Source: Nocardioides guangzhouensis (GTDB lineage Bacteria; Actinomycetota; Actinomycetes; Propionibacteriales; Nocardioidaceae). From it: a stretch of DNA of 64,000 nt. The stretch lies in assembly GCF_004519545.1 (NCBI RefSeq), contig NZ_SDKM01000001.1:62001-126000 (forward strand). Direction: 5' to 3'. The notes below the pieces were generated by a model. The model had not been told where the DNA came from and did not search any database. It saw only the letters and a list, made by a program, of their open reading frames with translations. Position numbers and translations under genes: made by a program. Positions within the stretch are counted from its first letter, which is position 1, and every line of letters begins with the position of its first letter. Below, one piece after another: positions 51,909-62,367 of this stretch.

Positions 51909-52195
51909 TGTCACAACCCCGCAATTGCAGCCGTATGACACGTCCTGGACCGTTGGAACTGTCACAACCCCGCAATTGCAGCCGTATGACACGTCCTGGA
52001 CCGTTGGAACTGTCACAACCCCGCAATTGCAGCCGTATGACACGTCGGGGACCGTTGGAACTGTCCCGAGCCCGCAATTGCAGCCGTACGACATGCCCGG
52101 CGCCGTGCCGGACTGTCACAACCCTGCAATTGCACCCGTATGACATGGCGCAGCGCCCGGACCATGCACTCGGGCTGCAATGGCGGCCGAACGAC
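51909..52195. repeat. 51-bp-period palindrome array 3 (six units)
   Basis: Core positions are 51922, 51973, 52024, 52075, 52127 and 52178, giving spacings of 51, 51, 51, 52 and 51 bp. Units 1-3 are nearly identical, including their spacers (TCCTGGACCGTTGGAAC, with TCGGGGACCGTTGGAAC in the third). Units 4 and 5 diverge in the spacer but keep CAATTG and the TGTC/TGACA arms. Unit 6 is degraded (CAATGG). Relative to array 2 the units are in opposite orientation. The array lies between the convergent DUF4190-like and TIGR03960 genes. Confidence 0.92.
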
Positions 52196-52218
52196 GCCCG
52201 GCCACCCGGAGGGCCGTC

Positions 52219-54201
<1,983 letters not shown>

Positions 54202-54249
54202 TGCTGCACCTCGGTGTGATCGGGGGGAAGGACGACCCCCAAGGTTACG

Positions 54250-55167
54250 TCAGCCCTTGACGTACGAGAACTTCTCGCAGATCAGCCCGTCCCGGAACCG
54301 GAGCACGTCGACGCCGCGGACGTGGCCTTCCGTGCCGTCCTCGTCGATCCAGTCGTAGCGCCACCGACTGGTCGCCCGGTCGCCGCAGTGGAAGGTGTCC
54401 TCTTCCGTGAACTTCGCGTCGGGTGAGCCCGTGAACAGCCGGATCCACTGCTCACGCACCGCACCGGCGCCCTCGTGGCGGACCCCGTCCGGGGCCGGAC
54501 CGGTCGACTCGAACACGCAGTCGTCGGTCATCTCGGCCATCATCGCGTCGACGTCGTGCCGGGCGGTGGCCTTGCCGAAGCGGGTCAGGCAGGCGTGGTT
54601 CGGGCCCCAGTGCGGGTCGCGCCCGAACGCCGCGAGCAGCCGGGACTGCGGGTCGGCCTCGGCCGGCGGGCGCGCCGCGATCGCGCCGGCCTGGCGGTAG
54701 AGGTCCTCCCGCTCGGCGAACCACGCCGCCACCTCGGTCACCAGGTGCGGGTCGAGGCGCGGGTCTCCCCCGGTCGCCACCGCGATGTCCCACCCGTGGA
54801 TCAGGTGGTCGGCGGCGAGCTGGAGGACGTACTCGTCGGCCTTCTCGTCGCCGTACGACAGGTGGACGGTGCCGTGCTGCGGCAGCGTCTGCGCGACGGT
54901 CTCCTTGGCTTCCCACGCCGCGTCGAGCGCGCGCCGGATCGGCTCCTCACCGAGCAGGTCGCCGTCGAAGCGGTCCCCCACGTCCGCGATCGTGCTGCCG
55001 CGCATCAGGGGCGTGGTCCACAGGTCCTCGCCGGCGACGTGGTTCGCGAGGTCACGGACGGTCCACTCGGTGCACGGGGTGGGCGCGTCCCAGGCGTCGG
55101 CGGGTACGGCGTTGACCCGGTCGGCCCAGCTCTCGACCGTCCGGTGGTACAGCGTGTTCAGGTCCAT
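54250..55167 (-). CDS. MDMPI/DinB-type (TIGR03086-like) protein fused to a SnoaL-like domain
   Basis: The first 190 residues are a mycothiol-dependent maleylpyruvate isomerase N-terminal (DinB-like) domain: PTPCTEWTVRDLANHVAGEDLW carries the first metal histidine, and QLAADHLIHGWDIAVATG the others. Residues about 200-305 form a SnoaL/NTF2-like domain (HDVDAMMAEMTDDCVFESTGPAPDG, then YDWIDEDGTEGHVRGVDVLRFRDG). The first part suggests a mycothiol-linked transferase or a binding protein. The fusion is uncommon in my experience. The ATG shares one base with the stop of the phosphotransferase gene upstream (TGATG), so the two are coupled. Confidence 0.85.
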   Translation of the reverse strand: MDLNTLYHRTVESWADRVNAVPADAWDAPTPCTEWTVRDLANHVAGEDLWTTPLMRGSTIADVGDRFDGDLLGEEPIRRALDAAWEAKETVAQTLPQHGTVHLSYGDEKADEYVLQLAADHLIHGWDIAVATGGDPRLDPHLVTEVAAWFAEREDLYRQAGAIAARPPAEADPQSRLLAAFGRDPHWGPNHACLTRFGKATARHDVDAMMAEMTDDCVFESTGPAPDGVRHEGAGAVREQWIRLFTGSPDAKFTEEDTFHCGDRATSRWRYDWIDEDGTEGHVRGVDVLRFRDGLICEKFSYVKG

Positions 55168-56141
55168 CAGAGTGCTCCGCTCTCGAGCGTGATGCGTGCC
55201 TCGCGGACCCACCAGTCGAGGTCCGCCCGTTCCCGAGCCCGGACCGCGGGGTCCGGGTTGTCCACGATGTCCAGCGCCTTGTTCCAGCCCAGCCACACGA
55301 GGGCGGCGAGCAGGGCCAGCCGCATCGCCTGCTCGTCGTACGCCGGGCCGGCGGCGTGGGCGTACGTCGCCAGCACCTCCTCGCGGCTCGGCTCGATGAC
55401 CGAGGAGCATCCGGCCACGAACCGGGCGACGTCGAGGGCGCCCGGCGCCGCGCAGGGCATCGCCCAGTCGAGCAGCACCAGCTTCTCCTCCTCGAACGCC
55501 ATGTTGACGGTCGCGAGGTCGCCGTGCGCCAGCGTCACCGGCCGCGCGGCCAGGGCGCGGGCCAGCGGCGCCAGGTCGTCCAGCAACGCCAGGACCGGGT
55601 CGGCCACGTCGGCGGGGACGCAGTCGGGGAAGAGCTCCCAGCCGCGCAGCGCGAGGCCGACCAGCGGGTTGCGCTCGCGGTCGACGGGCGCCATCGTCCG
55701 CGGCGCGAACAGGGCCAGGACCCGTTCCAGTGGCGCCAGCCCGGACGGAGCGTGCCCGAGGTAGGCGCGGTGCAGGGCGGCGACCCGTCCCAGCGCCCAC
55801 CGGCACTCGGCGCTGCTCAGGTGCCGTCCCCAGGTGAGGACCCGGTGGCCGAGGTCGCGCATCGCCACGACTGTCGTACCGTCCTCGACCCAGGTGTCGA
55901 CGATCGCGTGCCCGACCCCTTCCGGGAGCCGGGCGAGCGCACCGGTGTGCCAGAGCACGTGCTCCCAGCCGACGTCGCCGCCGGTCAGCGCCAGCGTCAG
56001 GTCGCTCTGCGGGGTGAACCGCTTCACCACGAGGGCGCGCCCGTCCGCGAGCCGCACCCGCTCCAGGCCGGCACCCGACTTGCCCTCGTGCCCTGCCAGC
56101 GCGACGCGCTCGACGGCGTCCAGCAGGATCTCCCCTGCCAC
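55167..56141 (-). CDS. aminoglycoside phosphotransferase-fold (APH) protein
   Basis: The 324-residue protein has a protein-kinase-like APH fold: GHEGKSGAGLERVRLADGRALVVKRF with the ATP-binding lysine, PVTLAHGDLATVNMAFEEEKLVLLDWAMP with the catalytic HGDxxxxN and DWA motifs. Substrates of chromosomal members are generally unknown; resistance cannot be inferred. The start is uncertain: I give the GTG at 56141, but the GGAGGA there is very close to it, and an ATG at 56177 is possible. It is the first gene of a two-gene unit with the MDMPI-SnoaL fusion. Confidence 0.82.
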   Translation of the reverse strand: MAGEILLDAVERVALAGHEGKSGAGLERVRLADGRALVVKRFTPQSDLTLALTGGDVGWEHVLWHTGALARLPEGVGHAIVDTWVEDGTTVVAMRDLGHRVLTWGRHLSSAECRWALGRVAALHRAYLGHAPSGLAPLERVLALFAPRTMAPVDRERNPLVGLALRGWELFPDCVPADVADPVLALLDDLAPLARALAARPVTLAHGDLATVNMAFEEEKLVLLDWAMPCAAPGALDVARFVAGCSSVIEPSREEVLATYAHAAGPAYDEQAMRLALLAALVWLGWNKALDIVDNPDPAVRARERADLDWWVREARITLESGAL

Positions 56142-56208
56142 TCCTCCACCGTGGCACCGCGGCCGTCCGGGCGCCATGGCCCGTGCGGGCCGACCACCCC
56201 CGGCCCCC

Positions 56209-56214
56209 TAGGGT
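56209..56214 (+). promoter_or_regulatory. -10 element of the Ca2+/H+ antiporter gene
   Basis: TAGGGT ends 6 bases before the ATG at 56221. A G-run follows but at no proper Shine-Dalgarno distance, so a leaderless transcript is likely. Confidence 0.4.
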
Positions 56215-56220
56215 GGGGCC

Positions 56221-57345
56221 ATGACCGTGACCGGGGGCCGTTCACTTCTCTCCTGGGCCACGGTGGTCCCGCTGGTCGCGCTGGTGGCCCTGCTGAGCAT
56301 GTGGAGCCTGCACCCGTCCGACCCGATCGTCCTCACGGTGCTGGCCGCGCTGCTCGTCGGCGCGGTGCTCTCCGCGGTGCACCACGCCGAGGTCATCGCG
56401 CACCGGGTCGGCGAGCCGTACGGCTCCCTGATCCTCGCGGTCGCGGTCACGGTCATCGAGGTCGGGCTGATCGTGATGCTGATGACCAGCGGCAGCGAGA
56501 GCACCAGCACCTACGCCCGCGACACGGTCTTCGCGGCGGTGATGATCACGCTCAACGGCATCGTCGGCGCCTCGCTGCTGGTGGGCGCCCTCAAGCACCG
56601 CCTGGTCAGCTTCAACCCCACCGGCACCGGGAGCGCCCTCTCGACCGTGGTCGCCCTGGCTGGCCTCACGCTGGTGCTCCCGAGCTACACCACCTCCGGC
56701 GAGGGGCGGACCTACTCCGCCTCGCAGCTGGCGTTTGCCGCGATCGCCTCGGCCACGCTGTACGTCTCGTTCGTGCTCACCCAGACCGGCCAGCACCGCG
56801 ACTTCTTCCTGCCGGTGTCGGCGGACGAGTACGGCCGGATGACCGGCGTCCTCGACGAGGACGGCGACGACCACGCCGACCCGCCGTCCGCGGCGGTCGC
56901 GTGGCGCAGCCTCGCCCTGCTGCTCGCTGCCCTGGTCTCGGTGGTCGGGCTGGCCAAGCTGCTCTCGCCGACCATCGAGGACGCCGTAAGGGCGCTCGAC
57001 CTGCCATACGCCGTGGTCGGTGTCGTGATCGCGCTCATGGTGCTGGCGCCCGAGTCGATCGCCGCGATCCGCAACGCCTCCCGGGACCGGGTCCAGATCA
57101 GCCTCAACCTGGCCTACGGCTCGGCGATGGCCTCGATCGGCCTGACGGTGCCGACCATCGCGATCGCGATGATCTGGATCGACGGTCCGCTCGAGCTCGG
57201 CCTCGAGCAGACCCACGTCGTGCTGCTCGCGCTCTCGGTCATCGTCGCCGTGCTCACCGTCGTCCAGGGCCGGGCCAAGGCCCTCCAGGGCATCGTGCAC
57301 CTGGTCCTCTTCGCCGCCTTCCTCTTCCTCTCCATCTTCCCCTGA
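56221..57345 (+). CDS. calcium/proton antiporter (CaCA family, ChaA-like)
   Basis: The 374-residue protein has about eleven transmembrane helices in two inverted halves. The alpha-1 repeat is HRVGEPYGSLILAVAVTVIEVGLIVMLM, with the GEPYG...E signature of ChaA. The alpha-2 repeat is LMVLAPESIAAIRNASRDRVQISLNLAYGSAMASIGLTVP, with the acidic APES. An acidic cytoplasmic loop (LDEDGDDHADPP) joins the halves. It should exchange cytoplasmic Ca2+ (or Na+/K+) for protons. It is convergent with rodA, with the 22-bp repeat array between them. Confidence 0.9.
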   Translation: MTVTGGRSLLSWATVVPLVALVALLSMWSLHPSDPIVLTVLAALLVGAVLSAVHHAEVIAHRVGEPYGSLILAVAVTVIEVGLIVMLMTSGSESTSTYARDTVFAAVMITLNGIVGASLLVGALKHRLVSFNPTGTGSALSTVVALAGLTLVLPSYTTSGEGRTYSASQLAFAAIASATLYVSFVLTQTGQHRDFFLPVSADEYGRMTGVLDEDGDDHADPPSAAVAWRSLALLLAALVSVVGLAKLLSPTIEDAVRALDLPYAVVGVVIALMVLAPESIAAIRNASRDRVQISLNLAYGSAMASIGLTVPTIAIAMIWIDGPLELGLEQTHVVLLALSVIVAVLTVVQGRAKALQGIVHLVLFAAFLFLSIFP

Positions 57346-57358
57346 CCCCTCCCCCGCC

Positions 57359-57490
57359 GAGGTGCCCGGTCTTGATGCCCGAGGTGCCCGGTCTTGATGC
57401 CCGAGGTGCCCGGTCTTGACGCCCGAGGTGCCCGGTCTTGATGCCCGAGGTGCCCGGTCTTGATGCCGGAGCTGCCCGGTCTTGCACGAG
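57359..57490. repeat. six 22-bp tandem direct repeats
   Basis: The unit GAGGTGCCCGGTCTTGATGCCC occurs at 57359, 57381, 57403, 57425 and 57447 with at most one change each. A sixth, more divergent copy is at 57469-57490. They start 13 bases after the antiporter stop. Because 22 is not a multiple of three, the array is not a coding repeat. A single inverted, degenerate copy lies at 57570-57597. Confidence 0.92.
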
Positions 57491-57569
57491 CGGTCACGTC
57501 TTGCGCACCCAGTGGCCAGCTGTTGCGATGGCGCGCAGTTCCTGGCCGCTCGACGCGCAACTTCTGGCC

Positions 57570-57597
57570 CCTCGGCCATCAAGACGGGGCCCTTGGG
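57570..57597. repeat. inverted degenerate copy of the 22-bp repeat
   Basis: CTCGGCCATCAAGACGGGGC and the next bases match the complement of the 57359-57490 unit (CTCGGGCATCAAGACCGGGC) with few changes. A transcript crossing the region could pair this copy with any of the six forward units. Between the two lie three loosely related GCGCA-starting segments (57533, 57555 and 57600). Confidence 0.65.
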
Positions 57598-57629
57598 AGC
57601 GCAATTGTGGGCACTTCGGCGGGGTGGGG

Positions 57630-58796
57630 TCAGCGGGGGACGAGGATCCGGGGGCTGGCGTTGGTGAACCGGGTGGGGAGGGTGGCGGCGGAACGCAGGT
57701 GGATGTTCTGGAGCAGGCCGAGCGCGAGCATGCCGGCGAACATCGAGGAGCCGCCGTACGAGACGAACGGGAGCGGGACGCCGGTGACCGGCATGATCCC
57801 CAGGCACATGCCGATGTTCTGGAAGGCCTGGAAGCCGAACCAGCAGGCGATGCCGGCGGCGGCGACCCGGCCGAACATGTCCTGCGCGCGGGTCGCGATC
57901 ACCAGCGCGCGCCAGATCACGATGGCAAGCAGGCCGATCAGGATGCCGGCGCCGACCAGGCCGAGCTCCTCGCCGGCGACGGTGAAGATGAAGTCGGTGT
58001 GCTGCTCGGGCACGAAGCCGGCCCGGGTCTGCGAGCCGTGGAAGAGCCCCTGCCCGAAGACCCCGCCGTTGCCGACCGCGATCCGGGCCTGCTCGACGTT
58101 GTAGCCGGCGCCGCGCGGGTCGAGAGCCGGGTTCGTGAACGCCATGAAGCGGTCGACCTGGTAGTCCTTGAGAACGCCGGCCGAGACGGCGACCGCGGCG
58201 GCGACGATGCCCGCCAGACCGAGCCCGCCCAGCCAGCGGCGTGGCGCCCCCGAGGTGGCGAGCACGCCGAACACGGTGGCGGTCAGCACCAGCATGGTGC
58301 CGAGGTCCGGCTGCAGCAGGATGAGTACGGCGGGCAGCCCGGCGATCGCGAGCATCCCCACCACGTCACCGGTGCCGACCTGGCGTCGCCAGGACCCCTC
58401 GGAGCGCTCGGCCACCAGCAGCGCCATCCCGATGACCACCGCGAGCTTCGCGAACTCCGACGGCTGGATCGACATCCCGCCGAGCATCAGCCACGACCGC
58501 GAGCCGTTGATCGTCGAGCCCATCACCAGCACCAGCACCAGCCCGACAACGGACGCCACGTAGACCAGCGGAGCCACGATCCGTACCCAGCGGTGATCGG
58601 TGGCCATCACCAGCACCATGAGCACGACGCCGATGGCCACGTTGACCAGCTGCTTCTTGAGGTACGCCGTGGGGTCGCCGCCGGTGAGCGAGTCCCGGGG
58701 GGCGGTCGCCGACCACACCAGCAGCGTGCCGAGTGCGACCAGCGCCAGCGAGGCCAGCATGAGGATCCAGTCGACCCCGGCGGCACGGCGGCTCAC
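57630..58796 (-). CDS. rodA: SEDS peptidoglycan glycosyltransferase RodA
   Basis: RodA polymerises lipid II in the elongation (Rod) complex together with a class B PBP. The 388-residue protein has about ten transmembrane helices and the SEDS marks SWLMLGGMSIQPSEFAKLAVVIGMA, QPDLGTMLVL, EQHTDFIFTVAGEELGLVG (with the catalytic Asp region) and LPFVSYGGSSMFAGMLALGLL. The GTG start overlaps the stop of the PBP gene as GTGA. It ends the mreBCD-mrdA-rodA operon. Confidence 0.95.
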   Translation of the reverse strand: MSRRAAGVDWILMLASLALVALGTLLVWSATAPRDSLTGGDPTAYLKKQLVNVAIGVVLMVLVMATDHRWVRIVAPLVYVASVVGLVLVLVMGSTINGSRSWLMLGGMSIQPSEFAKLAVVIGMALLVAERSEGSWRRQVGTGDVVGMLAIAGLPAVLILLQPDLGTMLVLTATVFGVLATSGAPRRWLGGLGLAGIVAAAVAVSAGVLKDYQVDRFMAFTNPALDPRGAGYNVEQARIAVGNGGVFGQGLFHGSQTRAGFVPEQHTDFIFTVAGEELGLVGAGILIGLLAIVIWRALVIATRAQDMFGRVAAAGIACWFGFQAFQNIGMCLGIMPVTGVPLPFVSYGGSSMFAGMLALGLLQNIHLRSAATLPTRFTNASPRILVPR

Positions 58797-60916
58797 GACG
58801 CGTCCTTCCCGCGCCGGGGCGGCAGGATCGCGCCGTCGTCGGCGAACACGGGCAGCCCCTTGCCCGCGACCACGCCGGGGATCGCGGACCGGTCCGCCTC
58901 CACCTGCTCGCCGTCGACGCCGTACAGCGACTCCCAGATCGCGCGCACCGCCGGCCCGGAGGTGCCGGAGCCGGTGCCGCCCTGGCTGACCATCATCACC
59001 ACGACGTAGTCCCTGGTGTACGACGCGACCCACGAGGTCGACTGCTTGCCGTAGACCTCCGCCGAGCCGGTCTTGGACCGGATCGTCACGGTGTCGAGCG
59101 GGAAGCCGCCCATCCGCCAGGCCATCGTGCCCTGCCGGGTGACGCCCTGCAGCGCGGTGTCGATGTAGTCGATCACCGTCTGCGGGACCCCGACCTTCGC
59201 CTGCACCTTGGGCTTGATCCGCTTCACCAGCCGGCCCTCGGGGTCGACGATCGCCTTGCCCACGCGGGGCTCGTAGAGGGTGCCGCCGTTGGACAGCGCG
59301 GCGTACGCGCGGGCCAGCTGGAGCGGGGTGACGATCGTGTCGCCCTGCCCGATCGCGAAGTTCACCGCGTCACCGGCCCGGTAGGCGTAGCCCTCGAGGC
59401 AGAACTCGCGCGAGAACCGGCGGAGGAAGTCCGAGGCGTCCTTCGGCGGCTTCTTCGCGAGCTTGCAGTAGTAGTCCTTCTGCGACTCGTAGTACGCCCG
59501 CTTCCACTTGCGGTCCGCGATCCTCCCCGATGCCTCGCCGGGGAGGTCGATCCCGGTCTCCTTGCCGAAGCCGAACGTCTTGGCCTCCGAGACCAGCGGG
59601 TCCTTGGCGTTGACGTCGTCGACGTCGGAGCCGTAGCGGCGCCAGTAGTCGTAGCCGACCCGGTAGAAGAACGTGTTGCACGAGACCTCGAGCGCCTTGT
59701 CGAACCCGATGAAGCCGTAGGCGCCGGACTCGTAGTTCTTGAACGCGCGGTTGCCGACCTGGAACGCCGACGAGCAGTTCAGCCGGGTGTCCGGGCCGTA
59801 GCCGTGGGTCAGCGCGCCCGCGGTCATCACCGGCTTCCACGTCGAGCCGGGCGCGAACTGGCCCTGCGTGGCCCGCGACAGCAGCGGGGTGCCGGCCTTC
59901 TCGGAGTAGAGGCGGCCGAGCTGCTTCTTGCTGATGCCGCCCACCCACACGCCCGGGTCGTACGTCGGCTGGCTGGCCATGGCGACGATCCGCCCGGTCC
60001 TCGCCTCCATGACCACGGCGGCGCCGGAGTCGGCGACGTAGTGCCGGTCGGTGACCGGGTCCATCGTCTGCCGCGCGGTCCTGATGGTCTGCGCGAGCTG
60101 CTTCTCGACCACCGACTGCACCTTCGCGTCGATGGAGGTGACCAGGGTGTCGCCGGGACGGCCGGTGTCGGCGCTGTCCTCCCCGAGCACCCGGCCCATG
60201 GAGTCGACGGCGACCCGCTGGTAGCCGGGCATCCCGCGCAGCCACCGGTCGTAGGACTTCTCGACGCCGGCCCGCCCGACCTGCGAGGCGCCGTTGACGG
60301 ACACGTCGCTGTCGGCCTCGGCGGCATCGAGCTCGGACTCGGTGATGGGGCTGAGGTAGCCGAGCAGGTGCGCCGCGTTGACGCCGTACGGCTCGGGGTA
60401 GGAGCGCAGCGACTGCTGGGTCGCCACCACCGCCGGGTAGTCCTCCCCCTGCTCGAGGATCCGCAGCGCCACCTTCTGCGGCACGTCGGTGGCCACCGGG
60501 ATCGGCTGGTACGGCGACCCGTTCCAGCACTTCCCGGACACCGCGCCGGCGTCGCCGCAGTTGAGCAGCCGGGACCGGATCTCGGCCGGCCGCAGGTCGA
60601 CCGCACGGGCCAGGCGGCCGACCAGCGTGCGCTGCTCGTCGTCGGAGAGCTTGCCGAGGACGGTGCGGTCGACCGAGACCACCCACGCGCTGCGGTTGGC
60701 GACCAGTGGCCGCCCCTGCGCGTCGACGATCAGGCCGCGGTCGGGCTGCACGACGATCTCGCGGATCGACTGCGAGGCGGCCTTGGCCTGGTAGTCCTCG
60801 CCGCTGGCCACCTGGAGGAACCACAGGCGCGCGAAGAGGGTGGCGAACAGCGAGAAGACCAGCGCCTGCACCACGATCAGGCGCAGGCGGCTCTTCTCGG
60901 ACGGGGTGACGGCCAT
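58793..60916 (-). CDS. mrdA: class B penicillin-binding protein 2 (elongation transpeptidase)
   Basis: The 707-residue protein has one N-terminal transmembrane helix (LRLIVVQALVFSLFATLFARL), a PBP dimerisation domain (residues about 50-250) and a transpeptidase domain. The catalytic motifs are Ser358-x-x-Lys361 in GSTWKPVM, Ser412-Cys-Asn414 in VSCNTFF, and Lys615-Thr-Gly in RSKTGSAE. It crosslinks new glycan made by RodA. A Cys-containing insert between the second and third motifs (YYCKLAKKPPKD, then REFCLEGYAYR) is a feature of actinobacterial PBP2 relatives. The ATG shares one base with the mreD stop (TGATG). Confidence 0.95.
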   Translation of the reverse strand: MAVTPSEKSRLRLIVVQALVFSLFATLFARLWFLQVASGEDYQAKAASQSIREIVVQPDRGLIVDAQGRPLVANRSAWVVSVDRTVLGKLSDDEQRTLVGRLARAVDLRPAEIRSRLLNCGDAGAVSGKCWNGSPYQPIPVATDVPQKVALRILEQGEDYPAVVATQQSLRSYPEPYGVNAAHLLGYLSPITESELDAAEADSDVSVNGASQVGRAGVEKSYDRWLRGMPGYQRVAVDSMGRVLGEDSADTGRPGDTLVTSIDAKVQSVVEKQLAQTIRTARQTMDPVTDRHYVADSGAAVVMEARTGRIVAMASQPTYDPGVWVGGISKKQLGRLYSEKAGTPLLSRATQGQFAPGSTWKPVMTAGALTHGYGPDTRLNCSSAFQVGNRAFKNYESGAYGFIGFDKALEVSCNTFFYRVGYDYWRRYGSDVDDVNAKDPLVSEAKTFGFGKETGIDLPGEASGRIADRKWKRAYYESQKDYYCKLAKKPPKDASDFLRRFSREFCLEGYAYRAGDAVNFAIGQGDTIVTPLQLARAYAALSNGGTLYEPRVGKAIVDPEGRLVKRIKPKVQAKVGVPQTVIDYIDTALQGVTRQGTMAWRMGGFPLDTVTIRSKTGSAEVYGKQSTSWVASYTRDYVVVMMVSQGGTGSGTSGPAVRAIWESLYGVDGEQVEADRSAIPGVVAGKGLPVFADDGAILPPRRGKDAS

Positions 60917-61428
60917 CAGTACGCGACCTCGGCCGGCTGGAGCCGGCGGAACAGGGCCATCACCGGCGGCAGCACGAACGGCGTGAGCAGCACGTCCCAC
61001 ACGACCGCCACCAGGATCACCTGCAGCATCTCGGGCACGGAGACCACGGGGTCGTGCAGCACCAGCCCGGACAGCGCGAACACGGAGGTGCCGACGAACG
61101 ACGACGCCGCCACGGTGAGCACCACCGATCCGGCCGTGGGCCGGAGGTCCTGCCGCACCCGGCCGGCGACGTACCCCACGACCACGAGCGCCAGCGCCCA
61201 GCGGCCGGCGATGTGGTCGGCCGGTGGGGCGAGGTCGATCGCGACACCGGCGACGAAGCCGAGGACGGCGGCGAACTGCGGGCCGCGGACCAGCGCGGCC
61301 GCGACCACGACCAGCAGGGCGAGGTTGGGCACGACGCCCTCCCACGCGAAGTGCGGGAACAGGCTGACCTGGAGGACCACGGCCAGGCAGACCACGGAGA
61401 ACGCGACCAGCGCGCGCAGCAGGCTCAT
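60916..61428 (-). CDS. mreD: rod-shape-determining protein MreD
   Basis: MreD is a small membrane protein of the Rod complex. The 170-residue product has five or six hydrophobic helices, starting LLRALVAFSVVCLAVVLQVSLFPHF and including PNLALLVVVAAALVRGPQFAAVLGFVAGVAIDLAPP, the family's most conserved part. The start overlaps the mreC stop by 4 bases (ATGA). Confidence 0.92.
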   Translation of the reverse strand: MSLLRALVAFSVVCLAVVLQVSLFPHFAWEGVVPNLALLVVVAAALVRGPQFAAVLGFVAGVAIDLAPPADHIAGRWALALVVVGYVAGRVRQDLRPTAGSVVLTVAASSFVGTSVFALSGLVLHDPVVSVPEMLQVILVAVVWDVLLTPFVLPPVMALFRRLQPAEVAY

Positions 61429-62342
61429 CGATGGTGACCCCCGTCCGCCTTGATCACGCCGCGGCCGGTCCGGGCGCCGTCGGGCACGACCACCCCGACC
61501 AGGTCGAGGGAGGTGAAGTCGACCAGTGGCTCGACCACCGCGCGGCGGGAGGTCTCGCGCGGGCTGCTGTAGACCGCGGTCACCTTGCCGATCGGGATGC
61601 CCGAGACGTACGGCGCGCCCCCGTCGCTGCCGAACGTGCTCACCACGTCGCCGGGCTCGGCGACCACGGAGTCGTCGACCAGCTCGAGGTCGAGCGGCGA
61701 CTGGGTGCCGGTGCCGCGTCCGCGGAGCACGCCGATCTCCATGCTCGAGCCCAGCCGCCCGCCCACGACGGAGTCGGCGTCGACGACGAGCACCACCGTC
61801 GCGGTGGTGCGGGTGGCGCGGACCACCCGGCCGACCAGGCCGTCGTTGTTGAGGACGGTCATGTCCGCGTGCACGCCGGAGCTGGTGCCGGCGTCGATGG
61901 TCACGGTGTGCGAGAACGACTGCCGCGGCCCGAGCGCGATCACGTTCGCGGGGACCAGCGAGTAGCCGGTAGAGCGGGCGGTGCGGGTCAGGCCCTCGAG
62001 CTCGGCGAGCCGGTTGCGGTCGAGGTCGGCGGTGTCGACCTCGCGGCGCAGCCCGGCGTTCTCGGTCTGGAGGCGATTGATCTCCTCGCGCAGGTCACCC
62101 TTGGACCGGAAGTACGACGGCACGGCGGTGAACGGCCGCACGAACGCCGACGTGGTGCTCTCCACCGGGCCGAACCCCTCCCCCACGGCGCGGCGTACCG
62201 GCTCGACCGGCGAGTCGCTGCCTCCGCGTGCGTCGAGGGTGATCAGGGTGACCGACGCGAGCACCAGGGCGACCAGCACCGAGCGCCTCGGGCGGTCACC
62301 CGCCTCGAGGCGCCCCTTGCTCTTCCAGCGCTTCTCCCCCAT
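61425..62342 (-). CDS. mreC: rod-shape-determining protein MreC
   Basis: MreC is a bitopic protein that scaffolds PBP2 and RodA. The 305-residue product has a basic head (GEKRWKSKGRLEAGDRPRR), one transmembrane helix (SVLVALVLASVTLITLDA) and a coiled coil (LREEINRLQTENAGLRREVDTADLDRNRLAEL). The periplasmic-side beta-barrel domain includes GPRQSFSHTVTIDAGTSSGVHADMTVLNNDGLVGRV, the strongest family mark. It lies 25 bases after mreB. Confidence 0.95.
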   Translation of the reverse strand: MGEKRWKSKGRLEAGDRPRRSVLVALVLASVTLITLDARGGSDSPVEPVRRAVGEGFGPVESTTSAFVRPFTAVPSYFRSKGDLREEINRLQTENAGLRREVDTADLDRNRLAELEGLTRTARSTGYSLVPANVIALGPRQSFSHTVTIDAGTSSGVHADMTVLNNDGLVGRVVRATRTTATVVLVVDADSVVGGRLGSSMEIGVLRGRGTGTQSPLDLELVDDSVVAEPGDVVSTFGSDGGAPYVSGIPIGKVTAVYSSPRETSRRAVVEPLVDFTSLDLVGVVVPDGARTGRGVIKADGGHHR

Positions 62343-62367
62343 CAGTCCGTCCCCAGGCTCTGGTCCA

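Noticed and set aside
51729-52094. Minus-strand frame with a 17-residue repeated peptide (VSYGCNCGVVT and similar) through array 3
   Set aside because: 51 is a multiple of three, so a frame can stay open by arithmetic. Steps of 52 bp in all three arrays break any common frame, and arrays 1 and 2 give different peptides. Conservation follows the DNA palindrome, not codons.
55167-56141. Calling the APH-fold gene an antibiotic phosphotransferase
   Set aside because: The kinase-like motifs are shared by many non-resistance enzymes such as homoserine or choline kinases and uncharacterised proteins.
56242-57807. 521-residue minus-strand frame across the antiporter and the 22-bp array
   Set aside because: The repeat part changes frame each 22 bases and the rest is antisense to the antiporter with its clear membrane helices.
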